A stretch of 64,000 nt of DNA, taken from NCBI GenBank assembly GCA_033439765.1, contig JAULSN010000009.1, positions 2,480,001 to 2,544,000 of the forward strand. The letters run 5' to 3'. Positions 44,827 through 55,882 of the stretch are shown piece by piece. The notes beneath the pieces were generated by a model that did not search any database, was not told the DNA's origin, and saw only the letters and a list, made by a program, of their open reading frames with translations. The position numbers and the translations under genes are program-made. Source of the DNA: Lasiosphaeria ovina (lineage: Eukaryota > Ascomycota > Sordariomycetes > Sordariales > Lasiosphaeriaceae). Every line of letters starts with the position of its first letter. The first letter of the stretch is position 1.

Positions 44827-46113
44827 ATGGCATCCATCTCCCAGCTCGCCGCCATCCACCGGCCCGACCTGGGCCCACTGGAAGAGCTATACAGGTACCT
44901 GCACGCAAATCCAGAGCTCTCGAACCAGGAGTCAGACACGGCGGCGCAGATCGCCAAGCTGATGCGCGACATATCTGCCGATTTCGTCATCAAACCCAAC
45001 ATCGGCGGCCACGGCCTGGCAGCGATCCTGCACAATGGCGACGGGCCCACCGTGCTGCTGCGGGCCGACATTGACGGGCTGCCGGTGCTGGAGCGGACGG
45101 GCCTGTCCTACACCAGCACCAAACGCATGCTAAATGCCGACGGCGTGGAAAAGCCAGTCATGCACGCCTGCGGCCACGACATGCACATAACGTGCCTCAT
45201 CGGGGCCGCGCAGCTGCTCGTGGCGGCGCGCGCGTCGTGGGCCGGCACACTAGTGATTGCGTTCCAGCCGGCCGAAGAGCGGGGCACGGGCGCGCAGGCC
45301 ATGATCGACGACGGGCTGTACGACGCGGCGCGGCACGGCGTGCCGGTACCCGACGTGGCACTGGGCGCGCACGTGATGCCGTTTCGGTCCGGCGGCATCG
45401 GCACGCGGCGCGGGTTGGTGGCCGGGTCGGCTGACAGCATGCGCGTGACGCTGCACGGGCGGGGAGCGCACGCGTCGATGCCACACCGCGCCGTCGACCC
45501 CGTCGTCATGGCGGCCAGCGCCGTGATGCGACTCCAAACCATCGTGGCGCGCGAGGTCGACCCGGCCGACAGCGCCGTCGTGACCGTGGCCAGCATCCAC
45601 GCCGGTGACGCCGAGAACGTCATCGCCGACGACGCCACGCTGTCCATCGACACGCGGTCCGTCACGCGCGCCACGCGCGACCGCGTCATGGGCCGCATCC
45701 GCGACCTGGTGCGCGCTGAGAGCGCCGCCGCCATGGCCGTGTGTGAGCCGACGTTCGAGACCACGCGCAGCTTCCCGCTGACGGTCAACGACGCGGGCGT
45801 CACGGCGAGGATTGAGGACGCGTTCGCCGCGCACTTTGGCGAGGGCCCCGGCCAGTATAACCGCGACATCCCGCGGCTGGCCGTCAGCGAGGACTTTAGC
45901 ATCCTCGCGTCGGCCGTCGACCGGCCCTACTGCTTCTTCCTCTACGGCGGCACTGGCCACGAGTTGTGGGACAAGGCCGAGGCGGACGGCGCGCTGGAGC
46001 GCATCCCGACCAATCACTCGGGGTTCTTCGCGCCGGCCATCCAGCCAACGCTGCAGACGGGGCTGGACGGATATGCCGTGGGCGCGTTGGCTTTTCTTGT
46101 CAGGCGTGATTAA
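44827..46113 (+). CDS. M20D-family amidohydrolase (metallo-carboxypeptidase-like)
   Basis: Single exon of 428 aa; ATG at 44827 in an AACATGGCA context. The metal-binding motif MHACGHDMH (residues 112-120), LLRADIDGLPV, FQPAEERGTGA (catalytic Glu pair) and HGRGAHASMPHRAVDPV (dimerisation-domain His) match the M20D group (hippurate hydrolase, IAA-amino acid hydrolase, aminoacylase-like). It should hydrolyse an N-acyl amino acid or similar amide with two zinc or manganese ions. No signal peptide, so likely cytosolic. Third-position GC is very high. It looks intact; the substrate is unknown. Confidence 0.9.
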   Translation: MASISQLAAIHRPDLGPLEELYRYLHANPELSNQESDTAAQIAKLMRDISADFVIKPNIGGHGLAAILHNGDGPTVLLRADIDGLPVLERTGLSYTSTKRMLNADGVEKPVMHACGHDMHITCLIGAAQLLVAARASWAGTLVIAFQPAEERGTGAQAMIDDGLYDAARHGVPVPDVALGAHVMPFRSGGIGTRRGLVAGSADSMRVTLHGRGAHASMPHRAVDPVVMAASAVMRLQTIVAREVDPADSAVVTVASIHAGDAENVIADDATLSIDTRSVTRATRDRVMGRIRDLVRAESAAAMAVCEPTFETTRSFPLTVNDAGVTARIEDAFAAHFGEGPGQYNRDIPRLAVSEDFSILASAVDRPYCFFLYGGTGHELWDKAEADGALERIPTNHSGFFAPAIQPTLQTGLDGYAVGALAFLVRRD

Positions 46114-46598
46114 GGCTCGAGATTTCGCTGGTTAGAAATCGGATATATAAGAAGCAGGGCACACTCCAACACTCTCACGCATCTCGGAAGCTTCATCAAC
46201 GTTTCCCAACTCGAACACTACGTATAGGCAAACTGGGGGTTTGAGATCGAGTATGTCTTTGTAATTAAGCACAGGTAAGCCACAATCGTTATCCCTGGCA
46301 GTGAGTGATTAGGGTTGTTGGTAGCAAGCTGAAATACCTTTCGTATTGTCAAACTCCTTGAACAAGAAGACATCGTCATTGGTCTAGTTATCAATAAAGT
46401 GCGGTTTGGTATGATGTACACAGCCTTGAGTAAGGTTGTATAGTGGAGGGGGTTAGATGAAAAAGACGAAAAAGCAGCTTGATTAGTATAGTCTGTGGTA
46501 ATTAGTACCCATCCATAGATATCTCTCTGCTCGACCACCCTCCAATCTTTGTCGTGCATGCATATTTATACGGTGCTTCCGTACTCCCATTCAACGTA
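46114..46598. other. Spacer
   Basis: AT-rich, no supported gene. Confidence 0.4.
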
Positions 46599-48400
46599 AT
46601 GCAACATCTACCAGACAACGGTCTGTGGGACCAGGCATTCCAAAAAGCCTTGCGGAAAATGCCCGCAAAGGATGCGGAATAATATCTAGTAAACAATCAG
46701 AACTGAACGGCCTTTACGAGCACACAGGTAGTCGAAGCCATCCGACCCTTCCAGGAGAATAATTACACCAACCACCCAGCTCAGAGATTCCTCGCACGAA
46801 TAGATCCCATTGTATCACACGTTCGATCGTTTGCCGGCGCCATCAATTCGTTCAGCAACGCAAATCCCCTTGTGGCTGCCGTTATCTGGGGCAGCATTTA
46901 CCTTGTGCTCATCGCAAGTGAGACTCTTTTCTGGCCTGAGGTGTCTACCAATAGCTTGTCTCCCTATGTAAGGCAGGAACGCTTACTCTTTTTTGTTTAC
47001 GCAGGTAGTTGGCAAGACCCAGAGATCGTTGGAAAGAATCCTCGACTTTCTGTCAGAACTCAATCCTCAGCTTGCACTCTTCACTCGCTGGCATCGAGTA
47101 TTCCCGCAAATGTCTTTCGCCAAAGTCAGCGATGCGATCAAGAATGCGTACTGTGAAACGATTGCCTTTGTTACACCAGCTCTTCAACACCTTCGACGCA
47201 ATCCCATGTGTAAGCAGATCAACCAATCTCGAGTCCGTGATCGAGCAATGGAACAGTTCCACTGACTTCCAGGCAGCGAACGTGCTCCACGCAATCTTCA
47301 ACCCTACGATAGAGCGCGATCTCCAAACACACGAAACCATGCTCCAGCGATATACGGCACGCGTGAGGGATGAAGTTAATACGGCACAAATGCAATATTT
47401 TCGGGCCCAACTCGCGGCCATCTCCTCCTCCGTCATCAACGATTTGCCAGCCCCAAGACACTTGGAGCTGTCCTCAATCCGCATTATTCCTCACTCGCAA
47501 AACAGTAGGTTCTTTGGGAGGCAGGATGTCCTCGCCCAGATACGCGAGTCGCTTTCACCATCTAGTAGGGAGCGCTTATCACATGATACACAGACGCAGC
47601 AGAGTTTTGCGCTTTCCGGGCTCGGAGGATCTGGCAAGACACAGATTGCCCTGGAGTATACCTATCGCTACCTGAACGACTACAAGGCGGTCGTTTGGAT
47701 ACTAGCTGATAGCCTGGAGAAGATAAGCCAAGGTCTCGAGGAGGCGGCGGAGCTTTTGGGCATGCCCAAGGGGACTCAGAGCGCCAGCCAAGTCAGAACC
47801 TCCGTGCTTCAGCGCCTATCAGCTACAAGTAAATACGCCCCCTCCCCCACCCCATATTATCAAATGGAAGCTACCTTACCTACTGACATGAGTCATAACT
47901 GACAAACTTATTTTGCCGTCTCCGCCGAATTCCAGGTGAGCCCTACTTGTTGTGTTTTGACAACGCCGACGAACTCTCTCTCATGAAGAATTGTCTCCCT
48001 CGTGGCAACACCGGAACGATTCTGCTTACAAGCAGAGACTCTGTAGGAGTATGTAGGGTGGTGCGTGACGGGGTAATCGTGCCCGAGTTCTCGACAGAAG
48101 AGGGCTGCGACTTTTTGAGCTCATTGCTGCAAGATCCCAACATCGCGTTCAACTCCTCGCCGCAGACCAGAGCCTTGCTGGAAGGCATCAGCACCGCCTT
48201 TCATGGCTACCCAGACCTGCAAGGATCAGGCCGAGGATTGGTAGTACATGCCACGTTCCAATTCCTCAACAATTGGCAACGCGCATTTCAGATTTCCGCA
48301 ATAGTTTCGCTCCACAAGCATCAATCACCGCGGGGTATTGGCAACTCTTTCGGCGTTCTCCCAAATTTATCGGTGTTCTAGCCATATTTACACCCCGAAT
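46599..48400 (+). pseudogene. NB-ARC-type NLR-like protein, truncated and broken
   Basis: ATG at 46599 begins MQHLPDNGLWDQAFQKAL, the helical N-terminal domain common in fungal STAND proteins (later AQRFLARIDPIVSHVRSF and NPLVAAVIWGSIYLVLIAS). TAA and TGA codons fall where Gln and Arg are likely (C-to-T). Introns lie near 46918-47004 and 47831-47935. The ATPase core is recognisable: SRFFGRQDVLAQIRESL, LSGLGGSGKTQIALEY (P-loop), YLLCFDNADEL (Walker B), GTILLTSRDSVGV. After about 48210 the frame is lost, and the TPR or ankyrin region expected downstream is missing. It is followed directly by an unrelated FAD oxidoreductase pseudogene, suggesting a deletion junction. Confidence 0.7.
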
Positions 48401-48429
48401 ACATTGCCAAAACTCCCAGGCTTCAGCAG

Positions 48430-49612
48430 AATGACGTCGTTGTGATTGTTGGTGGGGGTATAATTGTGTCTCGACTGCATACAATCTCGCCAAACGGGAC
48501 TCCAAGGTCAAGGTCAAGATTATCAAGGCATACAGAAAGCCTTTCGCAGCGGCCTCATCTACCTGCGCGTGATGTTTCCATTGCGGGTTCCCAGAATCCC
48601 TGACTCAGCCGCTCAAACCTCTAGGGAAATATTCATTTGACCTTTGGGCAGCGGAGGCCGTCGAGAACGTGGATTTTACGAAGTCCACGGGTTACCGACC
48701 ACAGAGCTGTTTTGGTGTTTTGGAATCGATTCAGGTCGCGGTGAAGGGCTTGAGGAGCTTCCAGACTGGGTGCAGAAGCAGCCCACTTGGGACGTCGATA
48801 CTAAAGTACTCGGAACCTACAATGCGATGGTGTAAGTCCTCTCCCTTCCTTGAATTTATGATGCACTGAAAGCCAACCTGTCCAAACAGCGACCCAGCTG
48901 GGGTCGGTAAATAGCTGACCAGCCAATGCCTCAAGCTGGGCATCGAAACCCTAACCGGCCTGAGATTAGTACACGTGAGCTTGTCGACCGATAACAAGGT
49001 CTAGGCAGTGACTGTCTACGCCGAGCATAGCCAACTAGCGATGACACATATTAAATGCAAGAAGTTGCTCCTGGCCTGTGGCCCGTGGACCCGGACAGTC
49101 TACGCAGCGCTGTTTCCCTCTTCCCCGATCCGTCTGCAGTGGACGACAGATGCCGGCGACTGGGTTGCAATCTAGAACCCATGCCCTACGACACAAGCCA
49201 CCACCGCCTTCGTTTCGTTTGCCTACCTCATCGACGAGAAGCTCGGGTTTGCTGCCCGCAGCGACGGAACCATTTAGGTCTACGGGCGAAGAAACCACAC
49301 CGCAACTCTTCCGTCGCCAGGCCGCCTAGACGAGCCAGACGAAGAGCTGATCAAGGAACTCATCGAGCGCGCCCGGACGTGGCTGAGCTGGAAGTACAAC
49401 TGTGGTGTCCAGCAGCACTCCAGTGACGACCTGCAAATCGTTGGCAAAGGGCGAGGATTTCGACCTGCGACGGTATCTGGACTTCCTACTATCGACGAGG
49501 TCGCGTCGTCGGATTTGACTGATACTGCTAGCCAGAGCAATCATGAGGCTGGCAGCAAGTCCCCAAGCGGAGTCTTCGTATGTTGGGGACACGGGTCTTA
49601 CGGATTGGTAAC
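48430..49612 (+). pseudogene. FAD-dependent oxidoreductase (DAO family), RIP-degraded
   Basis: It starts at DVVVIVGGGI, the FAD-binding fold. After a frame change it reads STAYNLAKRDSKVKVKII, KPFAAASSTCA and GFPESLTQPLKPLGKYSFDL. After another change it reads GRGEGLEELPDWVQKQPTWD. A 58-nt intron at 48832-48889 (GTAAGT...AACAG) leads into DPAGVGK, with TAG next, then CKKLLLACGPWTRTVYAALF, WTTDAGDWVAI, FVSFAYLIDEKLGFAARSDG and SGVFVCWGHGSYGL. At least five in-frame stops replace probable Trp, Gln, Arg or Cys codons. The last exon is not found after 49612. The intact enzyme would have been a D-amino-acid-oxidase-fold flavoprotein of unknown substrate. Confidence 0.75.
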
Positions 49613-50375
49613 ATTTTCCGCCGTCCTTTTCCTTCGGCTGAGCTCCCCGAATCCTACTTCGTAACATGAAGTACGGGACTTGCTATTTTGAGAAGGCGGC
49701 GGCCATGGACTTGTAGTTGCGGCCTTCGAAGTCTTCCATGGCGTATTGTTGCGGGGTTGCCACCATATAGCAGCAGCTGTTGCCCAGAGAGCCAGGCAAC
49801 AGGTATCTGTTTTGTCTGCTGGCGTAACGGCACACCGTTACACGTATTTGATCCGTTGTTCGATCGGGACAGCGGCCAAAGCCCGGGCTTTAGGGTTATA
49901 ACGTGGTGCAACTGCAGGGGATTAATGCACTAGAAAATTGGATTATTTGGAAAAGCAGGAATACTTTGCTTGGCTAGTAAAATTGGTTGTGCGCTAAGTA
50001 GCCCCGTTTTTTTGCGAATCAAAAGGTTTGTTGCGATTCAACGCACCTGACCCTTGGAGCTGCGACTAGTAAGGCCTGTTAGTACACGCCGCCTCTCTTG
50101 TCAAGCATGGTCCCCGCCTTATTTCCGCCAAGACACCTCCTGCCGAAGATTAGGCGGCAAGGAAACACCAAAAAAAGAACGGAAGAAACCTCTTAGGTGC
50201 GGGGCAGACACGGAAGGGCATGTCAGGCACCAGCCGATCTAGCTTTCAATTACTTCTCTCTCCCAACTCCTCAAGAATCAGTGATTCCGAAAACATACGT
50301 GATTGCCTCTCTATATTGAGTTTCTAGGACATCGTCTCTCTCTCTCTCTAGCCAGCCTATGCTTCCGACGCTACC
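49613..50375. other. Spacer, possibly decayed
   Basis: No gene was seen. A CT-dinucleotide run (about 50334-50349) lies just upstream of the HET-ankyrin pseudogene start and may have been its promoter. Confidence 0.4.
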
Positions 50376-52399
50376 ATGGCCCCGTACAGCTCTTTGCCGA
50401 AGGGCAGTGTGCGGCTGCTCCGACTCTTACCACATCCGGATAAGAATTCTCACATACAGTGCCGGCTCACTACCTTTTCTATGTTTGACTCAGGAAGCAC
50501 CCATCCATACGAGTCTTTATCGTACATGTGGGGATCTGATGACAACAAACAGCCTATCTATGTGGACAGCGATGAGCTATATGTCACGGTCAACCTTCAC
50601 GCGGCGCTATCACATCTTCGACATTGTTTTCTGGAAAGAATCCTATGGGTAGATGCTATTTGCATCAACCAAGACGACAAGGACGAAAAAGGACGGCAGA
50701 TTTAGTTGATGGCGAAGATCTATTCCAAAGCAAGCCGTGTAATTGTTTGGCTCGGAGAAGCAGCCGACGGCAGCGACCAAGCACTCGAAAACATTCGCGC
50801 AGCTGCCGACGAGGAGCCCGCGAACTCCCTAGCCGACAAAACAAACCGGAAAGACATCCTCACTTTGCTTGAACGGGGATGGTTTGAACGTATCTGGGTA
50901 CGTGGCAGACGACCAAGAATATAGGTAACCGCTATTGACAATGAGTTCAGGTCCTTCAGGAGGTTGCTGCAGCTCGAAATATCTTAATCAAATGTAGTCC
51001 TACGGAGATCGACGGGTATGCGTTCTGCTCAGGCCTAAGCGCATTAAACCTGTCCTACGAAACGCACCCACATCTGCTGGGTCTGATTCCTCCGATAGTC
51101 TACCTTATAAGAGGCGCAGTATTCCGGCCTAGATACGAAGGAGACAAAACCAGTCTGCAAGACAGATTTTCCCTAGGTATACGCCCTCTAGGTCAGCTAG
51201 TGGATATGTACCATACGCACAAGGCTACCGTTCCTCTCGACAAGGTGTATGCCTTGCTTGGCATGACCAATGATAATCCACACGCAGCAGGATTAGAAGT
51301 CAATTACGAGGCCGCATAGGGAGAAGTCTTTCACAAACTTGTTCAATTCTGCCTCTCCGACCAGATGTTCATCAGCACTTGGGACGGTGTAGAGGCGGCG
51401 GTGATTGAAGCCAGATGCTGCATTCTCGGCGAAGTATCCTCAGTTGGAGAGGATGCTACTCGGCATAACAGACCAAACGGGGATCCTACTCGGCATGACA
51501 GACGGCACGTGGAGATTACCTGGGAGGATACGCCAAGCCATTTCGGCCCGAAAAAAAAACAGAGCTCTCATTTCACCTTCTAGGTCTCAGCAAAGGCCGT
51601 TAATGAAGGGGACGTTGTCTGTCTTTTGCAAGGAGCATCTGCGCCTACCATCGTCAGGTTATGCGACGGTTTTTCGACTATTATTATGATTGCGGTTCCC
51701 TTGACAGACGATGTACGAAAGCGTTCAGCCTCAGTAACAGCCTTTCTAATTGGTTTATTGGTGGTCTGGGACTGGGACGAATCTCGAAGAAAGTTCCAAG
51801 ATGGAGAAGACTATGAAAAGTTGATAAGCAGTCGAAAAGTGCCCAAATGTCCAGTGGCAAAGTGTCAGTGCTTGTATAACCTGGACAAAGCAACTAGATT
51901 ATGGAATTTCGGAGTGTTGCTGAACAAAATAGAAAGATATGAAAATGCGGCAAAGAATGTCCAAAAAGCCGTGGAAATTTATAGTTCTAGGGAAATATTA
52001 GGAAGCGTGGATGAAACTTACCTAGGTCACGGCTTTTAGAGAGAGGCGGATGAGGAGGTGCTGAGGATAATGGATGATTTACTTCTCGACGACAGGAGTG
52101 TCAACATCGAGGCAGAGTATAAGGAGCACAGCCAGGCGCCACTATCGTGGGCCGCGGCGGGCGGCCACGAGGCGGTTGTACGGCTGCTGCTCGAGAAGGG
52201 CGCCAGTATCGATTTGAAGGATGAGCACTGCGGCTGGACGCCACTATCGTGGGCCGCGGCGGGCGGCCACGAGGCGGTTGTACGGCTACTGCTCGAGAAG
52301 GGCGTCAGTGTTGATTTGAGGGATATGGACGGCCAGACGCCGCTCTCGTTAGCCGCGGCGATGGTCTATAAGGCGGTTGTACGGCTGCTTAAATCATAA
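50376..52399 (+). pseudogene. HET-domain/ankyrin protein, broken by four TAG codons
   Basis: ATG at 50376 (MAPYSSLPKGSVRLLRLL) opens a HET domain: YESLSYMWGS, ILWVDAICINQDDKDEKGRQI, IYSKASRVIVWLGEAADG and RGWFERIWV. A 53-nt intron (50898-50950, GTACGT...TTCAG) restores the frame. Downstream are YALLGMTNDN, FISTWDG, EGDVVCLLQGASAPTIVRLC and LLVVWDWDESRRKFQDGEDY. Two ankyrin repeats (APLSWAAAGGHEAVVRLLLE and a near copy) and a third partial one end at TAA 52397-52399. TAG codons at 50703, 51317, 51581 and 52037 interrupt the one continuous frame, at probable Gln or Trp positions. HET proteins trigger incompatibility cell death; this copy cannot. Confidence 0.82.
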
Positions 52400-53791
52400 G
52401 CTATTAGACCGTGATAATTGCTTAACCTCCTCCCCACCCACCACCTGTTCCTAGATCCTAATTATATACTTCTTATATATAGTAAATAACTATGCCATAT
52501 TTACTAAAATTATAAGGAATTAGTTATGTGACGTAACCCATCGCTCATTTTGCCACACACTATGTACTATCAGAAACACTACACTCTGGATTCAGTGGAA
52601 TTAATGAGGTTGAAAATTGCGTGATTGTTCTTGCTTTTTCTATCTTGTTGGTTCTTTAGCGAAGCTAAAGAATGTAATGGCAGTCACGAAGGCGAGGTAG
52701 GCTGCGCTAGATGTAACATACGACCAGAAGGTTCTAGACGTAGCCAGAGCTAGTCTATTTGGCAGGCTCGCCACCGCAGTCGTCACCAACCTCAACTGTA
52801 TAAGATAGCTCTCTGGCAGAGCCAGAGAGCAGGAGGCAGGCTTCAACTGATCATTCACATTCCCGTTAACCACGAATCTTCCCTCTTGCAGTGCATCACA
52901 CCTATCCTCATCACCTACAATGCCTACGGCGTTACACTAGATCGTAGGCTGTTATTCATAGAATAGTAAAGTTGAGGAGAGAAAGGAATCTAGCGTCCGG
53001 AGCGCGAAAGCGCCAATCCTTATGGGCGCTGCGGAGCCCCATACCCCTTTCTTACAGCTGCAAATGGTGGCAAGTCGTATGGCAATATTTACGCGTTTTG
53101 TAGCAACTTATTTAAAATCCACAATTCTAGTCATTTCTAGACTCTTCCTTTCTGATAGCATGTTTGGTTGTGGATAAATTTGCGTATGTGGTAGGGGTTT
53201 AGTACTGTGTAGGTACTTTTAATGCCGAAAGGATATGTGCCCCACCCGATATGTGCTTATTGAGGCGGCCTAGACTGCTGAAACTGGAGGCCACACGCCC
53301 GCCAAAAACAGCAGTCCAAACCGCGGCACATCTGGTCTGGATGGAATATTGGTTGTTTCTTGACGTGGAGCCTGGGAAGCTGTTGCAAGTCATGAGACGG
53401 CTAATCAGTAGTGCCTTACCTACCCATCAGGTGGTGTTTGGTTTTAAATAACACAGACTCGCAAGGGGTGTTTGGTTTTAAATAACACAGACTCGCAAGG
53501 CTACACGGGTAAATTGAAATGGTGCCATGTCGAGCTATATAGCATACCCCCCCTTCCTGGCTGTCGCTACCAAGGCACGCATCAAGATATGCGCACCACG
53601 TCCCACTTCAGGCTAGGTAGCTGTCAGTTGTGTCCTACACAGCCTCGTCGGTGGGATTTCCAAAGTACTACTCGTAGCTTGTCAGTTTACCTATATAATG
53701 CAGAACCCCTGTTGCCGCGCTGTCGGCTTATCTCTCGAGCGCAAAACACCTTGGTCTTATATCTTCAGCGTAGTTCAGTCTCATCGAACTC
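52400..53791. other. AT-rich spacer with a 34-bp tandem duplication
   Basis: No supported gene. A GC island at about 52990-53045 (GGAGCGCGAAAGCGCC ... GGCGCTGCGGAGCCCC) has imperfect inverted symmetry and may be a fragment of a repeat. The tandem unit is listed separately. Confidence 0.4.
53434..53500. repeat. 34-bp tandem duplication
   Basis: GTGTTTGGTTTTAAATAACA... occurs twice in direct tandem with a period of 34 bp (copies begin at 53434 and 53468) and no mismatch seen. It could be a replication-slippage product or an assembly artefact. Confidence 0.9.
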
Positions 53792-55882
53792 TTATACCAG
53801 CTTGATAACACCCGGCAGATCCACACCACCCTTTTCAAAGCCATCAACGTAGTCGCCTGGTTGCGGCTCACATTCCAGGCACTCGCCCACGCGCGCGTCG
53901 ACTATATCCAGTCGTTCGTACGGCCAACCCTCCACCACCTCCTTGAAGTGTCCAACCCGCCTGTACTCGCCCGCCTCTCCCAGCGTAGCCACCAAAACAA
54001 ACCCTTGAGTCTGTGATCTTGTCACGTCCTGCAACACAGGACAGAAATAAAACTCACTCGTCCCGTCCGATACATAATCCCACGCGATGACCATGGAAAC
54101 CGAACTCTCGCCAAACCGCTGGGCTTTCGCGTCTTGGCTGCGTTTGGGGATGCGTGTCTTGAGAAAGAAACCGCTCTTAACCCAGAGCGCGGCATTCTCC
54201 AGCGCGCCGTAGAGGTCGTCACCTACTCGGTCTGTCTGGACCTGGAGCGCTGTCATGAGCGGGGCCCAGTTACTGCTCGGCTCTGCGGGAAAGATAACCC
54301 GCTGATTCAAAGCGGCCCAGGACCATGACGGAGCTTGGTATGGCCCCGGTGGGGGAGGCAGTGGCTCGGGCCGTCCAACCTTCCAGCACAGATCAACGTG
54401 CAGGCTTTCAAACCAAAGTCCAGCAACGTACTGGTCTTCTGGTCTGTATTGAGCCACCCGTTTGGCAAGACCAGAGATGGCAACGAGCTTGTCCGAACTC
54501 TGGGTCAGCTCGCAGCCGCTGTACTGGGCGACGACCTCCCTCCACGATGCCTCGGTTTCTAGAGAGGGATGGTCCACTTCCCGAACAAGACCCCCCGGTA
54601 AGCGTTCGGGGTAGGCCTCGCAGGCGATCCGGTCCTGACACGTCCAAAACAGCTGGTTCTTGCCAAAGTGGATCGTGCGTGCCGCGAGAAGGCGTTCCTG
54701 GACCACCCATGCGCGCGACCCCAGGGGGGTGTCGAGGACATTGTGTGCGTAGAGGCTCGAGTTTGCACACATGAATCGTTCCTGGCCAATGGCGATGCAA
54801 TGGGCGGCGAGGTAGTTGTTGTCTTTGTTCATAAAACACCCCTCGCTGCCGTCCCTGGCGCTGGTGGCGGCGATGTTGAGAGACGCGTGGGTGTAGACGT
54901 CGCACATGGCGGCAGACTCTCGTCGCCAGTCCGCCGGGTCGTCTTGGACAATGCACAACGAGTCGATCCAGAGGTAGTGCAGTCCCAGAGGGCGAGCGAT
55001 GACAATGGCGTCAAGAAATGTGCGGCAGAGACTATCAGCTGGGATGTCTTGCAGGAAGGTCGAGATGTTGTCTTGAAGCAGTCGGTGGATCGCGATGTTG
55101 CCCCAGCAATGGCTGAGGGTGGCGGATTGGACAGGCCGGTTGAGGGATTTAGAAAGAACCAGGCGTTGGCGGCCGCCCGATATTTTGACGAGTCGTGTTG
55201 GGGAGAAGGAAGTGGATGTCTCTCGCCTACAGTCGTGGTGACCAAATTCACACTTATCGAACCAACGACGGGCCATGGCAATGGAGTTTCTCCCGTGGCC
55301 TTTGACCTACTGATCTGTTAGGTATTTGAATTAATCGAGGAAAAAAATGGCACATACAAACATGTCCTCGATCCTCGCCGTATGCAAGTAGACGTGGTGG
55401 GCAGCAGGCTTTGGTCCCCAGTCTCCGGCGTCGAAGGGCTCGAGCCGGCCCGAAAACCCATCTGGTGCTATCCACTCATGTGCAAAGTGGATTTCGAGGG
55501 CGAAGCCGTCTTGGAGAGCATAGACGCACAGCTCGCCGTCAAACTGCTGGTACGGCCGCCCCCAGTTCCGCGAACGAAACCCGACCGGCGACGTGTAGCC
55601 CTCGTAGGCGAGGGCTTGGCGGAGTAAAGTGCAAAGCCTGCACCCCCTTCGAGAAGACTCGTCGAGGAGTTGAAGGTGCCAGTGGTGGTTGTGCATCACA
55701 TAGCAGTTGCGGTAGAAGACCGCGCTGTACTTCAGGGGCAAGCCAGGAACATGGCCGAGAGCGCTCCACGAGTTTATAATGGTAGAGCAGGCTCCGCATA
55801 GGCCCTTGGCTCGATCGATGGTAATCATGACGCTTTCCTCTTGTTTCTTCTTGGCTGGCTCCTCAAGCGCTACCGATTGCAT
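53792..55882 (-). CDS. HET-domain protein
   Basis: Two exons (55882-55358 and 55306-53792), separated by a 51-nt intron (GTATGT...CAGTAG), encode 679 aa without interruption. The N-terminal exon carries a Cys/His-rich module (GLCGACSTI, CYVMHNHHWHLQLL, GCRLCTLLRQAL) common ahead of HET domains. The HET domain is complete: ATLSHCWG (about residues 237-244), HYLWIDSLCIVQDDPADWRRES, VYTHASLNIAAT and SRAWVVQERLLAARTIHF. Then come LFWTCQ, YSGCELTQSSDKLVAISGLA and PSWSWAALN. HET proteins trigger cell death when nonself is sensed; the trigger for this one is unknown. Unlike the two other HET loci here, it has no nonsense codon. Confidence 0.88.

Noticed and set aside
45108..46017. Long minus-strand frames opposite the M20 amidohydrolase
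   Set aside because: Mirror frames of a GC-rich coding sequence; the plus strand has unmistakable metal-binding motifs.
49035..49540. Minus-strand frames of 80-110 codons
   Set aside because: Antisense to the FAD-oxidoreductase pseudogene, whose plus-strand motifs are clear.
52990..53045. GC-rich imperfect palindrome as a terminator or MITE
   Set aside because: No target duplication or matching second end was found; too weak to call.
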